64,000 nucleotides of DNA. Source: Rotaria macrura (Eukaryota; Rotifera; Eurotatoria; Philodinida; Philodinidae). The notes under the pieces were generated by a model, which saw nothing but the letters and a program-made list of their open reading frames with translations, ran no database searches and was not told the DNA's origin. The stretch lies in contig OENT01000134.1 of assembly GCA_900239685.1 (NCBI GenBank), positions 65,004-129,003 on the forward strand, written 5' to 3'. Shown here piece by piece: positions 53,342-64,000 of the stretch. Each line of letters opens with the position of its first letter. Positions within the stretch are counted from its first letter, which is position 1. Both the position numbers and the translations under genes were made by a program.

Positions 53342-54496
53342 ATGATGAATCAAGTCTTGAAATCTTATTTTCGACGGCTACAATCAATGTTGATTCGTCC
53401 AGAAATTCATTTTTCGCCTATATTGGAACATTGTTCATTAAATAGTCATTTTCAATGTTTTCAAGGAAATCCATTGAATCGTCTTAATCTTCATCGAAAA
53501 TCGCTTCAAGATTTAGTTCAACATTCACAGGCAAGATTTTTACCCTTTCGTCAACTTAAAATACTTTTTGATCAGGAAAAAAAACAGCCAGTTTGGCTAA
53601 CACGTGAAGATTTATTTGACAATAGTAATGAAGCCAAATTAACGATTGATCAATGTGAACTTGTCCTACTTGGAATGACTTCTCGGTCTCTTGCTGATCG
53701 ATCATCTCCAGTCGCACCTGTTGAATCAACACAAATCGATACTCAACTTCTTAATAAATATTTATTAGCTTCTGAGCCAACTCCAAATGAGTGCATCTAT
53801 TTTGCTGTTTCAATTCCAACGAATTATACTGATCAATTACCCGGTACATACGTAGAACTTCGACCATTACTACCCCAACTAACTGTAATTGATGCAGCTG
53901 TATGCGGTCAAGGACGTGCTTTATTAGATTGGCATACATCTAATAAATATTGTAATAAATGTGGTTCACCCACTGTTTCACATGAAGGTGGTACACGTCG
54001 TAAATGTAATACATGTAGTCATACGCTTTATCCTCGAACCGATCCGGTTGTTATAGCATTGATCATTCATGCAGATAAAGAACGTATATTACTTGGGCGT
54101 AAGCCTTCATTTCCTCCATCGATATACTCATGTTTAGCTGGTTTTATGGAACCAGGTGAATCCATACCTGAAGCATGTTCACGTGAGATTTGGGAAGAAA
54201 GTGGAATTATTGTTGATACGAGGGAAACACGCTATTTCAATTCTCAACCATGGCCATTTTTAGGTGGACAATTAATGATTGGATGTTATGGATATGCTGT
54301 TGATGACACAATAACAATGCATGATTCAGAATTACAAGATTGTCGATGGTTTTCTCGAGATGAGATTGCTGATATGATTCAAAGAAGTCGAAATCTTAAA
54401 CCTGATAAAGATGATCAAGGTCTTCGTATTCCGCCACCTCTTGCTATTGCGCATCAACTGATTTATAGTTGGCATTCGAAATTGTTGAATAATTAA
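53342..54496 (+). CDS. NADH pyrophosphatase, zinc-ribbon Nudix (NUDT12/NUDT13/NudC type)
   Basis: Hydrolyses NAD(H) and related dinucleotides and, in this family, can remove NAD caps from RNA. Single exon, 384 aa. Order: an N-terminal NUDIX-like domain (about residues 50-190); a zinc ribbon CNKCG...CNTCSHTLYPRTDP (about 205-235) with two CXXC pairs; and a Nudix fold with the full box GFMEPGESIPEACSREIWEE continuing SGI (G-x5-E-x7-REIWEESGI). The NADH-specific motif SQPWPF follows directly. The C-terminus is hydrophilic; no peroxisomal SKL-type signal is seen (ends LNN). The N-terminus (MMNQVLKSYFRRLQSMLIRP) is basic and could target mitochondria. The ankyrin repeats of vertebrate NUDT12 are absent. 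It is the only intronless gene in the window. Confidence 0.93.
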   Translation: MMNQVLKSYFRRLQSMLIRPEIHFSPILEHCSLNSHFQCFQGNPLNRLNLHRKSLQDLVQHSQARFLPFRQLKILFDQEKKQPVWLTREDLFDNSNEAKLTIDQCELVLLGMTSRSLADRSSPVAPVESTQIDTQLLNKYLLASEPTPNECIYFAVSIPTNYTDQLPGTYVELRPLLPQLTVIDAAVCGQGRALLDWHTSNKYCNKCGSPTVSHEGGTRRKCNTCSHTLYPRTDPVVIALIIHADKERILLGRKPSFPPSIYSCLAGFMEPGESIPEACSREIWEESGIIVDTRETRYFNSQPWPFLGGQLMIGCYGYAVDDTITMHDSELQDCRWFSRDEIADMIQRSRNLKPDKDDQGLRIPPPLAIAHQLIYSWHSKLLNN

Positions 54497-55948
54497 ATTA
54501 TACCCTATTCTTGTTGTATTTTAGAAGATAAAAAATTAAAATAAGTACAATCAAGAAAGATTTTAGAATATTATAGTCGTTTTTGAACGAACTATTTTAT
54601 TTTTGATAATGTAAAATTTCGTAAAAAGACAAATTATCAACTACGAAAATATAATAACATAAATTTTGATTTTTCTCTACGAATAAAAACATTCACGATC
54701 AATATGGTCTCGTACACAGAAACCTGATTCATTTCAAACATTGAGAAGCACCTCCTGAGGCAATGTTTTCCTTAATTATTCGACGTCGAATCGAGTATGC
54801 ATGTGAAAAGTTTAATTTTTATTAGTTGATTCTTTCATTAACATTTTTTCATAGTGATTCCCTGAAGAATCATTAATGAAACAACACTTGAAATTGATTA
54901 TTGAACATCTTCATTATATTCATAGTTTAGAAAGAATGGTCTACTACACTTGTGAGAAGAGTAATCAAAGTATGGCGAGACGTCGCGTTGGTATTGTTCA
55001 GAAAAAAGTACTAGTTTAAGAAATTTGTCTCATATTAACATACTGTATTTCAGAGGCAGCCGTTCATTACTTCTCTGTGGTTATATGTTGCGCACGAATT
55101 TATCTATGTTCGATCTGTACGTGTTAATAATCTCAATAGAAATTCGTTTCTCGAGAAAATTCATCATGAATCTTTCTACTGTTCATCTATTTGATTTATC
55201 TGAAAATTTCCAATAATCAAGATACTAACATTGGTAATAAGAATCACGAGATAAAATAAAATGTATTATTTATATTTTGTACAAATTCTGTCTGAAATGG
55301 AAAAACGGCATATCGACGCAAAGAAAAAGAATCTACCATCTATCAGAATTGATACCTTTGAAAGTTTATGACAAGACTTATCATGATAGTTTTTCAAAAT
55401 TCTATATAGCCATTATTTTTTCTTTAAACGTTTAACTACCAATCATTTATGCAAGACAGCTAAGTAAGGTGTACGATAAGTAACAAAATTGATTGTGTGT
55501 GCTTTTTGTTTCGAACCATACATGCATATGTTTGATTAATAGAAAAAAACCGACTTGTTTACATTCTTCTTCTTTTTTTTGGAAAATATTTTCTATAATC
55601 AAAAACTCGTCAAAAATTATTGATGTTGATGTAATTGAGCCTTTGAGCACTCTTCACTCGTAGCTATTCATTCATTCATTCATTCATTCATTCATTCATT
55701 CATTAATAAATAAATGTCATCCTCTTACTTCCATCCTATGATGAGTTATACATGCTATTCTAGTTTCATCAATAGTCAGTCTTTAACAAATGCAAGTCTA
55801 CCATAGGAAAATATTTGCGTTTTTACGAATTAAAACATGTCGACTACAATATAATAGATAGCTATATGAAAATTGTCAAAGCGAATGAATCATCATTCAC
55901 GTTTAATTATCCATTCAATTCATTAGAAATAGAGTTAAATATATTCAA
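54497..55948. other. Intergenic, no gene recognised
   Basis: 1.45 kb, AT-rich, short chance ORFs only. Contains an (ATTC)n microsatellite at 55676-55704. Confidence 0.6.
55676..55704. repeat. (ATTC)7 microsatellite
   Basis: About seven tandem ATTC units, ending in AATAAATAAATG, 245 nt upstream of the protease start. Confidence 0.95.
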
Positions 55949-57327
55949 ATGTCTTGTATAATCAATTTAGCTATTCAAATTTTATTTATATATATATATC
56001 ATATATATTCATGTCATTGGTCACCTACACAATGTGGTTGTTCGAAAATACCACCATCAATAAATACTCGTATTGTTGGCGGTGTACGAGCTATACCACA
56101 TAGTTGGCCAGTAGGTCTTGCAGAAGAAAAATTCGATGTCGATTTAATGAATATAAAAAAGTTCAGCATATTCTTTTTAGTGGATAGTTAGTCTTCGAAA
56201 ATACGGCGGTCATATATGTGGTAAGAATGAAATGAAAGTGATCTGCTATGTGTATGTATTATCTATCTGTCTATTATTTGAAGGTGCTGTTTTGATTACT
56301 GATCGACATGTATTAACAGCTGCACATTGTTTTACTAACTATACTTCAAGTAATGATAAATATTATACGTTTGCTATGGGTCATAATCATATACAAGAGA
56401 AATATTTTGTTACGAAAGCAAAACGTATCATAATTCATAATTTATATAATAAACAAGGAAAGCATTCAAATGATATTGCACTTATTGAAATTGATCTAAC
56501 TGTTGATTTTAATAATAGTCATTTTGGTTTTCCATGTCTTCCATTGAAACATATCAATGATGATGTTTCGTATCCACCTATAGGCAAACAAACGTAAGAT
56601 TCTATGAATGATGATGAGTATAGAGAAGTAAAAAAGAAAACAAGTTCAATCAATATTCATCATTTTAGATGGGTAGTAGGCTGGGGTACAACACAATTTC
56701 AAGGTAACGTTTCTGATGTATTAATGCAAGCGGCAGTACCAATTACAAATAATAAGGGATGTCAACAAGTTGTTACTGCACCAAAACTACAAGTTTGTGC
56801 AGGATATGATAAAGGTGGTAAAGATTCGTGTCAAGGTGATTCTGGCGGTCCACTCGTTGTTAAGAATGAACAAGGCATATTTGAATTAATTGGACTTGTT
56901 TCATTTGGAGTAGGATGTGCAAAATCTATGAAACCGGGTACGAAAATCGATCTGTTCTAGTTGTGTGTGTGTGTGTGTGTTAGGAGTTCTCTCCTTTGGG
57001 AGTAATCTAATTGCATTTTGTATTTTCTGATTATTTGATAATAGAAGAGAACAACAAAAAGAACAATAAATGAAAAAAAAATGTCATAAATAATTTTCCA
57101 TTTAAGTCTACAAATTATATTATGATTAATTTTTCTTGATTTTAGGTGTCTATACTCGAGTAAGTGGTTATATTGATTGGATCAATAATTTAATACAATC
57201 AGAAAAGCCATTAAACCTAACAACAACAAAAGAAGTATTACTACCACAGGCTCTACTAACTTCCATATCGAATTATCGAAAATTATCATATTTAATTATT
57301 TTAATTAATATTTTATTTTTAATTTAA
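55949..57327 (+). CDS. Trypsin-like serine protease (S1A) with hydrophobic C-terminal tail
   Basis: Secreted or membrane-bound endopeptidase. Exons 55949-56110, 56181-56220, 56284-56593, 56669-56937 and 57146-57327; 320 aa. Signal peptide at residues 1-22 (LAIQILFIYIYHIYSC), then a short propeptide with Cys residues and the activation site R|IVGG. Core: SWPWIVSLRKYGGHICGGAV, with SWP|WIVSL restored at the first junction. Catalytic His in LTAAHC, Asp in SNDIALIEID, Ser in DSCQGDSGGP. The Asp before SCQGD is the S1-pocket residue typical of cleavage after Lys/Arg. WVVGWGTT and GVYTRVSGYIDWI complete the fold. After the domain comes a Thr/Asn-rich linker and a C-terminal hydrophobic stretch (SYLIILINILFLI) ending the protein, as in GPI-anchored or tail-anchored proteases such as prostasin. 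Activation is by cleavage, by family knowledge. Confidence 0.92.
56962..56980. repeat. (GT)n microsatellite in protease intron
   Basis: A short run of GT dinucleotides in the last intron of the serine protease gene, 24 nt after the donor. Confidence 0.9.
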
Positions 57328-58815
57328 AACGAAAAACAAACTAACAATGCATATATCAATGACTTTTGTTGTTTCTTTCTATTCTAAAATTTACGAATAA
57401 AACTTAAGATTCAATCGAATATATGACACGACAATTAATAGATATTGTTAGATTCAAAATTCAATAATTAAATCTGAATTCTTCAATAGAAATATTTACA
57501 AACGTTTTTTTTTAATAATTCTTTTTGTTTTTCATGTTATTTATAACATTGAATTCCCTGATAGATAACACTTGAAAGAATCTTTGGATTGTTTATGTAA
57601 TAGAATATTGATTAATATGCATTCTATGAATTAGAAAACATGCAATGTAAGTATTTACAAAAACAAAATAGCTACCACTATTCCCTATTCACTCTTTCGA
57701 ACAAATATTTCAAATAATAAGTTTCGTATGGATAACTCTAATATATGTACTTAGAGTTCTCAACAATGTGCGATGGTAAAAAGGAATCATTTGTCAAAAA
57801 CAGAAAGAATACACAATCGGGAGATAAACTGAAGAAAAATAGTACTGATACAAAGTCACGAATTCCATTCAGAAAATATAAGTAATTATTAGACACTTGA
57901 ATATAATTCTGATAGAATATTTCACATGCAATTCAAAGCCTATTAAATATCAACAAAACCTTGAATCTATGTGAAAAACAAGTTATGATGAACGAATTCG
58001 ATACTATTCACTTAATCTTATCATGTAATTCTATATCGAAATCGATTTAGTTCGATAAATCAAGAAAGAAAGAAAGAAAAAGATTGCTATAATATTTACT
58101 ACGTAAGGATAACTATTATCGCTTGAATATTTTCAAGAAAAAACAAAAGATAAACTCGTGTTTTTATTCAATATTTTTCTGTTACTAAATATAATCATAC
58201 TTGTCTATTCTTTTCTTGTCTCGTTTCTTCTATTCTTATGCTCATTTTTCTTCTCATGATAGTTGCATTAACTACTTGAAATAATCGTTCAATAGCTATC
58301 AGCATCAAAACACCCACTTCATTTACATTTTTGGATAATGGTACACACAGGAGAGCAATATGAAGTAAAGAGTAAAAGTAGAATAGAACGAAAGAAAATT
58401 AAGTCCCTCATCGTTTCATCGTTCTTCTATAGTTTCTCTTTTTTCTGATCATTTCTTTTTTATCTAGTCGTCAAATACGTCATGTAGGGTTTGAGTAAAA
58501 CTACAATGATCGAGTAGCTCGTTCTACTGCCGTCTTAGTTTTTCTACAACCCGTCACATCTGGAAATGCCATTCCTTCATGTATTCTTCTTCTTCTTCTT
58601 TCTCTCTATATTCCGGGGTTTCTTTCTTTTCTCTGCTTACTCTAGACGCCAAGCAACAAGTCAAACTCAGTAAATCTATGAGAGTGTATGTGTGTATGTG
58701 TGTGTGTATATGCTCACACGCTTGCTCACTCTCTTTACTTGTCTTCCGGCAACCAAAACACACATATACATAAACTATATAGTTACAGACACCAGTTTAT
58801 TGTTGAAGAAACAGT
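57328..58815. other. Intergenic protease to endophilin B
   Basis: 1.5 kb, no gene. Contains AAAG tracts near 58065, a TTC-rich block at 58580-58625 and interrupted GT repeats at 58685-58710. The latter parts probably form the endophilin promoter or 5' UTR. The two ORFs here, one on each strand, are products of this simple sequence. Confidence 0.55.
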
Positions 58816-60359
58816 ATGAATTTTAACTTGAAGGCAGCTGGTACTCTACTTTCTCGAGCTAAACAGGTACGTTTTCCATAGATGTGTTTCGACTGATTTG
58901 TTATAAAAGGAGAAAATTATCATTTTAGTTCACGGAAGAAAAACTCGGGCAAGCCACTGATAGAACTGAATATGATGATAGTTTTGAAGAGATGTTAGCT
59001 CGAGCTGATCGAACAAAAGCGTGGACCGAACGATTGACATCACATGTTGAAACTGTTCTTCAACCTAATATAAGTAAGAAAAATATTTCATATTTATTTT
59101 TTTTTTTTGAAAATTAGCAAACAATCTCTATATTTCATAGATGAACGTTTGGAAGAATTTATATTGACCAAACTCGATCAGAAAGCTCTAAATAAACCGA
59201 ATATTCATGAACAACTCGGTCATTGTATGTGTGAAGCAGGAAACGATTTTGGTCCGTCAACACAATACGGTATGGAAAAGCACTGTTGAGAATTTATCTG
59301 TATAAAATTGTAATGTTCTATTTAGGTTCAGCATTGATTAAATGTGGTCAATATCATCAAAAACTAGGTCTCGCTCATAAAGAATTTATTCAATCAGTAG
59401 CTATTGATTTCATGCAACCATTGAAAAGTTTTCTAGACGGTGAAATGAGATCATTAACAGTAAATATATATTGACGAAAATTAATAATAAATATTCTTAA
59501 AAAAATAATAATAAATCAAATCTAGAAAGAACGTCGTACATTAGAAATGAAACGACTTGATCTTGATGCCGCAAAATCCAAAAAGAAAAAGTCTAAAACG
59601 GCGAATAATAATGTAACAACAGCAATGGCTGATGTAAGTATTGCATGTATTCGATTGCCGTTAATCTAATGATAATAATTATTCTTTTGTTTTACGAAGA
59701 GTTCGGATACTGAATTACGTCATGCGCAAGTTGAATTTGATCGTCAATTAGAAATAACTCGCTTAATGCTCGATGGCTTAAATAATTCACATGTAGATTT
59801 CATATAAACTAATAATAATCGTAGTTTTCATTAGATAAGAATTTCTCATTGTTATTTAGAATCATCATTTGCGTTGTTTGAATGATTTAGTCGAATCTAA
59901 ATTACAATATCATCGTCAATCTGTTCAAATACTTGAAGATCTACGTAAACAACTCGGGTAAATATTCTCTTAGAACTCGGTTATTTTTTATTGGAATGCA
60001 ATTAATGGTTTTTTTTTCTCGCTCAGTTTGTCAAAATCAACAGTAAATTCAGCAAATGTTCCAGTAACATCTAGACCAATTCCAAGTGCGCGTACTGCAA
60101 CTGTTAAATTTGATTATGATGCATCAGATCCTAATGAAATAAGCGTTTTAGCAAAAGAAGTTAGCAAGACAAGAAAATCATCATCACTCATATAATTGGA
60201 CATGTTTTCTGTTTTTCTTTCTAGACCGTCAATATTATTCTTGATGATAATGAAAAACTTTCTCATGACTCTGATTGGATAACGATAGAAAGACCATTTA
60301 CAAAAGAACGCGGACGTGTACCACGGGCATATTTACATATTGATAGTTTACTTTCTTAA
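58816..60359 (+). CDS. SH3GLB1: Endophilin B (BAR and SH3 domain protein)
   Basis: Membrane-bending protein; endophilin B acts in autophagy, mitochondrial shape and vesicle traffic in other animals. Nine exons: 58816-58866, 58929-59073, 59141-59269, 59326-59459, 59526-59633, 59700-59792, 59860-59957, 60027-60159 and 60225-60359; 341 aa. It starts MNFNLKAAGTLLSRAKQFTE, close to human endophilin B1. N-BAR domain about residues 1-240: FTEEKLGQATDRTEYD, ARADRTKAWTERLTSHVE, KERRTLEMKRLDLDAAKSKK, AQVEFDRQLEITRLMLDGL. A Ser/Pro linker follows, then the SH3 domain from about 275: ATVKFDYDASDPNEIS, DSDWITIERPF, GRVPRAYL. The usual second Trp of the SH3 'WW' pair is Ile here (DWI). Introns are all short (57-71 nt). 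B1 versus B2 cannot be settled. Confidence 0.93.
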
Positions 60360-61179
60360 TACTAAAGATTTTTCTCTTTTGTGCGCCTTTTCGTCTTCCA
60401 AAACATGTTAACTCTATTTTTGTCTCAAATGTTAATTTCTATTTTATTCTTTGTGATATGTTTGGTGACGAGAGGAGCGCACAGTGGATCATTTTATTTT
60501 ATGCAATACGGATATGATTTATAATATGCATATGATTTGTCTATTTCTTAGCTGATTGTATTTTATTTACTCATGGAAATAAATTCATAGCATTATATTC
60601 TGCTAAATATTTATGTAAAATGTATGAAGAAAAAAGAAAAAGAGGTTTTCTTTGGCAACAACAGTTGAGAAAGGAAAAGTGAAACAGGTTTTTTCTTTCT
60701 TTGCCGTGTCAGTTTGAGAATAACAAGGATGTTTTATCTAGTAAAGTGTAGAATTGAAGTGAAAGAGTGGCATACAGATGTGACATAGAAAATTTAATGA
60801 ACTTCGAGTCGGTAATGTATAACAAGCTTCTTTTTCTGGAAAGAATCAATTTGTTAAAAGCTTATTTTTCCTGTTAATTATTCTTTTTGATAGGCAACTT
60901 CATCCATATGGCCATTGAAATTATTTAAAAAACTTTATCTATCATTTTTAAAGATAGACTCTTTATGAAACATATATTAACAGATTACAATTTATATCCA
61001 TATGAATTAAACTATATAGAATTACATTTTCATAGACTAAAACAATCATTCGTTTGAAAATAATGATTGCTAAATAAATATTAATCTAAGATATGTATTC
61101 CAATCATAATTACGTCTAAATCATATATTCACTTAACTTATTAAAGTGCATAAATTTTCTTTCACTAAGAAAATAATTT

Positions 61180-61198
61180 ACACACACACACACACACA
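61180..61198. repeat. (AC)9 microsatellite
   Basis: Perfect AC dinucleotide run in the intergenic region after endophilin B. Confidence 0.95.
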
Positions 61199-63603
61199 AG
61201 CTTTTAACGTATTATTTGTGCATGGATAAACATGACTCAAAGCTAAAATACTTTCTTAATTAACTCTTTTTAGCAAATGGATGAATTATATTTTTAGTTA
61301 CATGTTACTTTCTTTATTATAAGTATCATCATTTTATTTAAAGTTGAGTTACGAACAGAGTAAAGAAAAAGACTATACATATAGATTGACTCTTTCGTAA
61401 ATATGTAGAGAATATATTTACATTTATGCTAAATTAACAATCGAAAATGTCTATTTAACAATCATTAAACAATCCAGGTTATTAAAGACTAAAGAAGAAA
61501 CATGCATTTATTATTTTCAACTAATTCTATATATCAGATATAATATTACGTTTTCTAACCATTTGCAGTAAGTTATACTGTTGTTCCAATAGAATTGTAG
61601 TTTTTTGTTGTCGTATGTCGTTCTTTTTTTTTTATCTATTGATCTTCAGTAAAATTTTTTTTGTTGTCCAAGTTCTCGTCAATATTGAGACACGGATGTC
61701 GAATGATATTGTATGTATGTATATACTATTTTAGATCTGTTACATGAATGAATTGTTAAGACATACGAGGCAAAATATTCGTAATTGACAGCAATGTACA
61801 TTCGCTGCAGAATAGATTCTAAACTGTATAATACATAATAAAACTCAACAATGTAACCGAAGTTTCATGAGATCATTGATCAAGCAGGATAACTATAGTA
61901 TATCAATTGTTAGATTTTCAGTTTCAAAAACAAAATTCCTCTCGTTATATTTTCATGAAAATTGATAGAACATCAGCTTAAAGATGTTTTTAAATAGATG
62001 TCTCAATATTGAAAGCGTAATTGAATAATCAATATTCCAGAATAAGCTCGACTAATCTCAGGAAATTTATTATTCTTCATTTAGAACTACAAGTCTGCTT
62101 CCTTTTGTCAAATCAACCTCAGTAAACATAGTTGAGGGCCTTCATATGAAGTGTCGAGAAAAATGTACTTAAATATTGTCGGAATTATTGGAATTTCTCA
62201 TATTGATCCGATATTCATGAACCAACTCGTTCTAATAAAAATCGAGCACAATGAAAATAAGTATTAGAACCACTGTAAAGATTGCATCGTTAAGTTATAT
62301 GAATACTACATAGATGAGTGTGTCACATTCTAATTTAAAAAATATGTCTGAAGCAGATTCAACCATCGGTGGTACTTATGATTGTCGAGTGTGCTACAAA
62401 CCCGTGTTCACCTTTTTTTTTCTTATATAATGTGAGAGTTCTTTTTTCTTTATTATAATATCATTCAAAATAGGGCAGTCATACAACTATGAATGAATAG
62501 ATAGAAACTATTGAGTTTTACACTCTATGCATATAGTATAATAATCACAACATTCGATTTATAATTGTCTTGACCAAATAAGAATATCAGTTTTACCTGC
62601 AATATACATATAAGATGATACAAAAGCTTTCATAAAATATGTTTGTCACTAACAAGAATTTTTATTAAAATAGTATCTATGTATGTGATATACAGCGTAT
62701 CTGTTTCGAGCACAATTTAAACTCGTTTCTATTTCATGAAAGTGACTGAATCTGGCGCATTGAAAACTGAAATTCTTTACCGAGTTATATAGTCCTATAT
62801 TTAAAAAAGATTCGATGGTCGACTTGAAACGATAGTCTTTACAATAAACTATTCTTAAAAAAGTAAATATCACATATAGTGAGACGGAGTCATGATGAAA
62901 TGTTTTGTAGAAATTTATCAACTACCTATGAAAATAAGACGATCGTTCGATGTACGTGAAACATTACATGATTTGCAACTGTTATCACAAGCTAATCCAA
63001 CATAAGCACAGTTTTTCGAGTTACGCTATTACTAAACAATGAAAATATTAGAATATCTTAGATACCAGTAAATGCCACAGTAACAAATAGGACTTATGCA
63101 TCTTATATTTACGTAGAATCCTTTAAGATTTAATCAAAGAATATTTGAAGAAACAAAGGTAATTACATTTTTACATCCTCTTTTTATTCAAAAGATTATA
63201 TAATTAAAAAAGAAAAGAAATCAAATAAAGACAGACAATATTGTCAAGATGAAAAATGAATAGAAAAAGAATCTGAATTTGTCATTGGAATTGGACGACC
63301 TGCCAACTTATGTTTCTTATTCAGTTGAATTTTATAATATATATATATTTAAAGATTATGATGCTTTTTTTTTCTCTTTTTTTTACTCTCTTTCTAGTTT
63401 CTTTTCGTTCCTGTCATGCTTGAGGCACACATACATACAAAACAAAAGCGAACAATCATTTTCACATCATGCTAGATTTGTATGTGTACGCCTCGTCAGT
63501 TTTATAGATCAGGTAGGCATAGATGAGATGAAAGATTTCTTTACTCGTCTTCGGCTATTATGCAGAATACCTATAGGGCAACCTTCCTTCCTTCTTTTTT
63601 TTT

Positions 63604-63691
63604 TCATTCATTCATGTATTCATTCATTCATTCTTTCATTCTTTTCATTCTTTTCATTCATTCATTCATTCATTCATTCATTCATTCATTC
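63604..63691. repeat. (ATTC)n-like interrupted microsatellite
   Basis: About 88 nt of TTCA/ATTC units with several interruptions, ending in eight perfect units. It is the same motif as the array at 55676. Confidence 0.95.
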
Positions 63692-64000
63692 GCCTGCTTG
63701 ACTGCCTCATGAATATATGGATGTGTTATTGTTGTGTTGATTTCAAAAGGAGAGGACATACGAACAAAAGGGACACACAGGAGAAGTGAAGAGTATCCTT
63801 TATACTCAACAACGACGACGACACATAAAGACAACTCATGTGGGTCAAAAAAGGGGAGAGAGAGAGAAAAATATAAAAAAAAGAAGAAAAAGAGAGAAAG
63901 AGACAGAGCAACTGCCATTTCAATCAACCGTATCTAAGCGGCTTTTGTGTCGTGTGTATGTGGGTGCTTTGAAAGCACGGAGAGAAAAAGAAGCTGCTAC

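Larger units (their letters stand above)
60360..64000. other. Intergenic to window end, no gene recognised
   Basis: 3.6 kb, AT-rich. Holds an (AC)n run at 61180-61198 and a long (ATTC)n-like block at 63604-63691, which creates the ORF at 63279-63701. The last 300 nt are less AT-rich, with GA-rich tracts and a small palindrome GTGCTTTGAAAGCAC near 63965. These may belong to the promoter of a gene beyond the window. Confidence 0.5.

Noticed and set aside
63279-63701. 140-aa ORF near the window end
   Set aside because: Its second half is translated ATTC microsatellite (SFIHSFIHSFIHS) and the rest is Phe/Ser-rich simple sequence. Not a gene.

Overview
The window is AT-rich, intron-rich animal nuclear DNA. 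I identified thirteen protein-coding genes, all of eukaryotic type, plus one decayed gene copy. Most introns are very short (about 50-75 nt, GT...AG). The proteins resemble metazoan orthologs (SMC3, HDAC3, TXNL4A, PUS10, COQ9, endophilin B, polyubiquitin). Compact genes, very short introns and high AT would fit a rotifer-like invertebrate, possibly a bdelloid, but that taxonomic call is inference. There is no operon, CRISPR array or prophage. One assembly gap (7780-8201) lies inside the polyubiquitin gene.

Layout. 0.1-1.7 kb: 3' exons of SMC3 (+). 1.9-5.7 kb: MRPS5 (+). 5.8-6.7 kb: relic of a prefoldin subunit 6 gene (+). 7.2-8.8 kb: polyubiquitin with TATA box, 5'UTR intron and poly(A) signal (+). 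8.8-18.9 kb: a gene desert with a candidate non-autonomous DNA transposon, diverged tandem repeats and a dispersed repeat. 18.9-23.3 kb: HDAC3 (+). 25.7-29.3 kb: beta-1,4-galactosyltransferase (+). 29.7-32.6 kb: TXNL4A/DIM1 (+). 32.7-40.9 kb: PUS10 (+), whose 5-kb intron holds a BTB-Kelch gene on the opposite strand. 43.2-46.7 kb: a protein with a WDR43/Utp5-type C-terminal Utp12 domain but no WD40 part (+), whose intron holds an ankyrin-repeat gene on the opposite strand. 46.9-49.8 kb: COQ9 (-). 53.3-54.5 kb: an intronless NADH pyrophosphatase (+). 55.9-57.3 kb: a trypsin-like serine protease with a hydrophobic C-terminal tail (+). 58.8-60.4 kb: endophilin B (+). 60.4-64 kb: no gene seen.

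Exon models were built by hand from reading frame, splice consensus and remembered family sequences. For every gene complete in the window except polyubiquitin, whose coding region is interrupted by the gap, the summed exon lengths give an intact frame. Several match the family's known protein length (TXNL4A exactly 142 aa, MRPS5 432, HDAC3 420, PUS10 503, endophilin B 341).

The genes are mostly unrelated housekeeping functions: cohesin, mitochondrial translation, ubiquitin supply, deacetylation, glycosylation, splicing, pseudouridylation, ribosome biogenesis and coenzyme Q synthesis. The most notable structure is two opposite-strand gene nestings within about 12 kb. In one, the last coding exon of the inner gene overlaps a coding exon of its host. 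Also notable are the Utp12-only protein, the decayed prefoldin copy, and a bimodal intron-size distribution in which some of the few long introns carry repeats.
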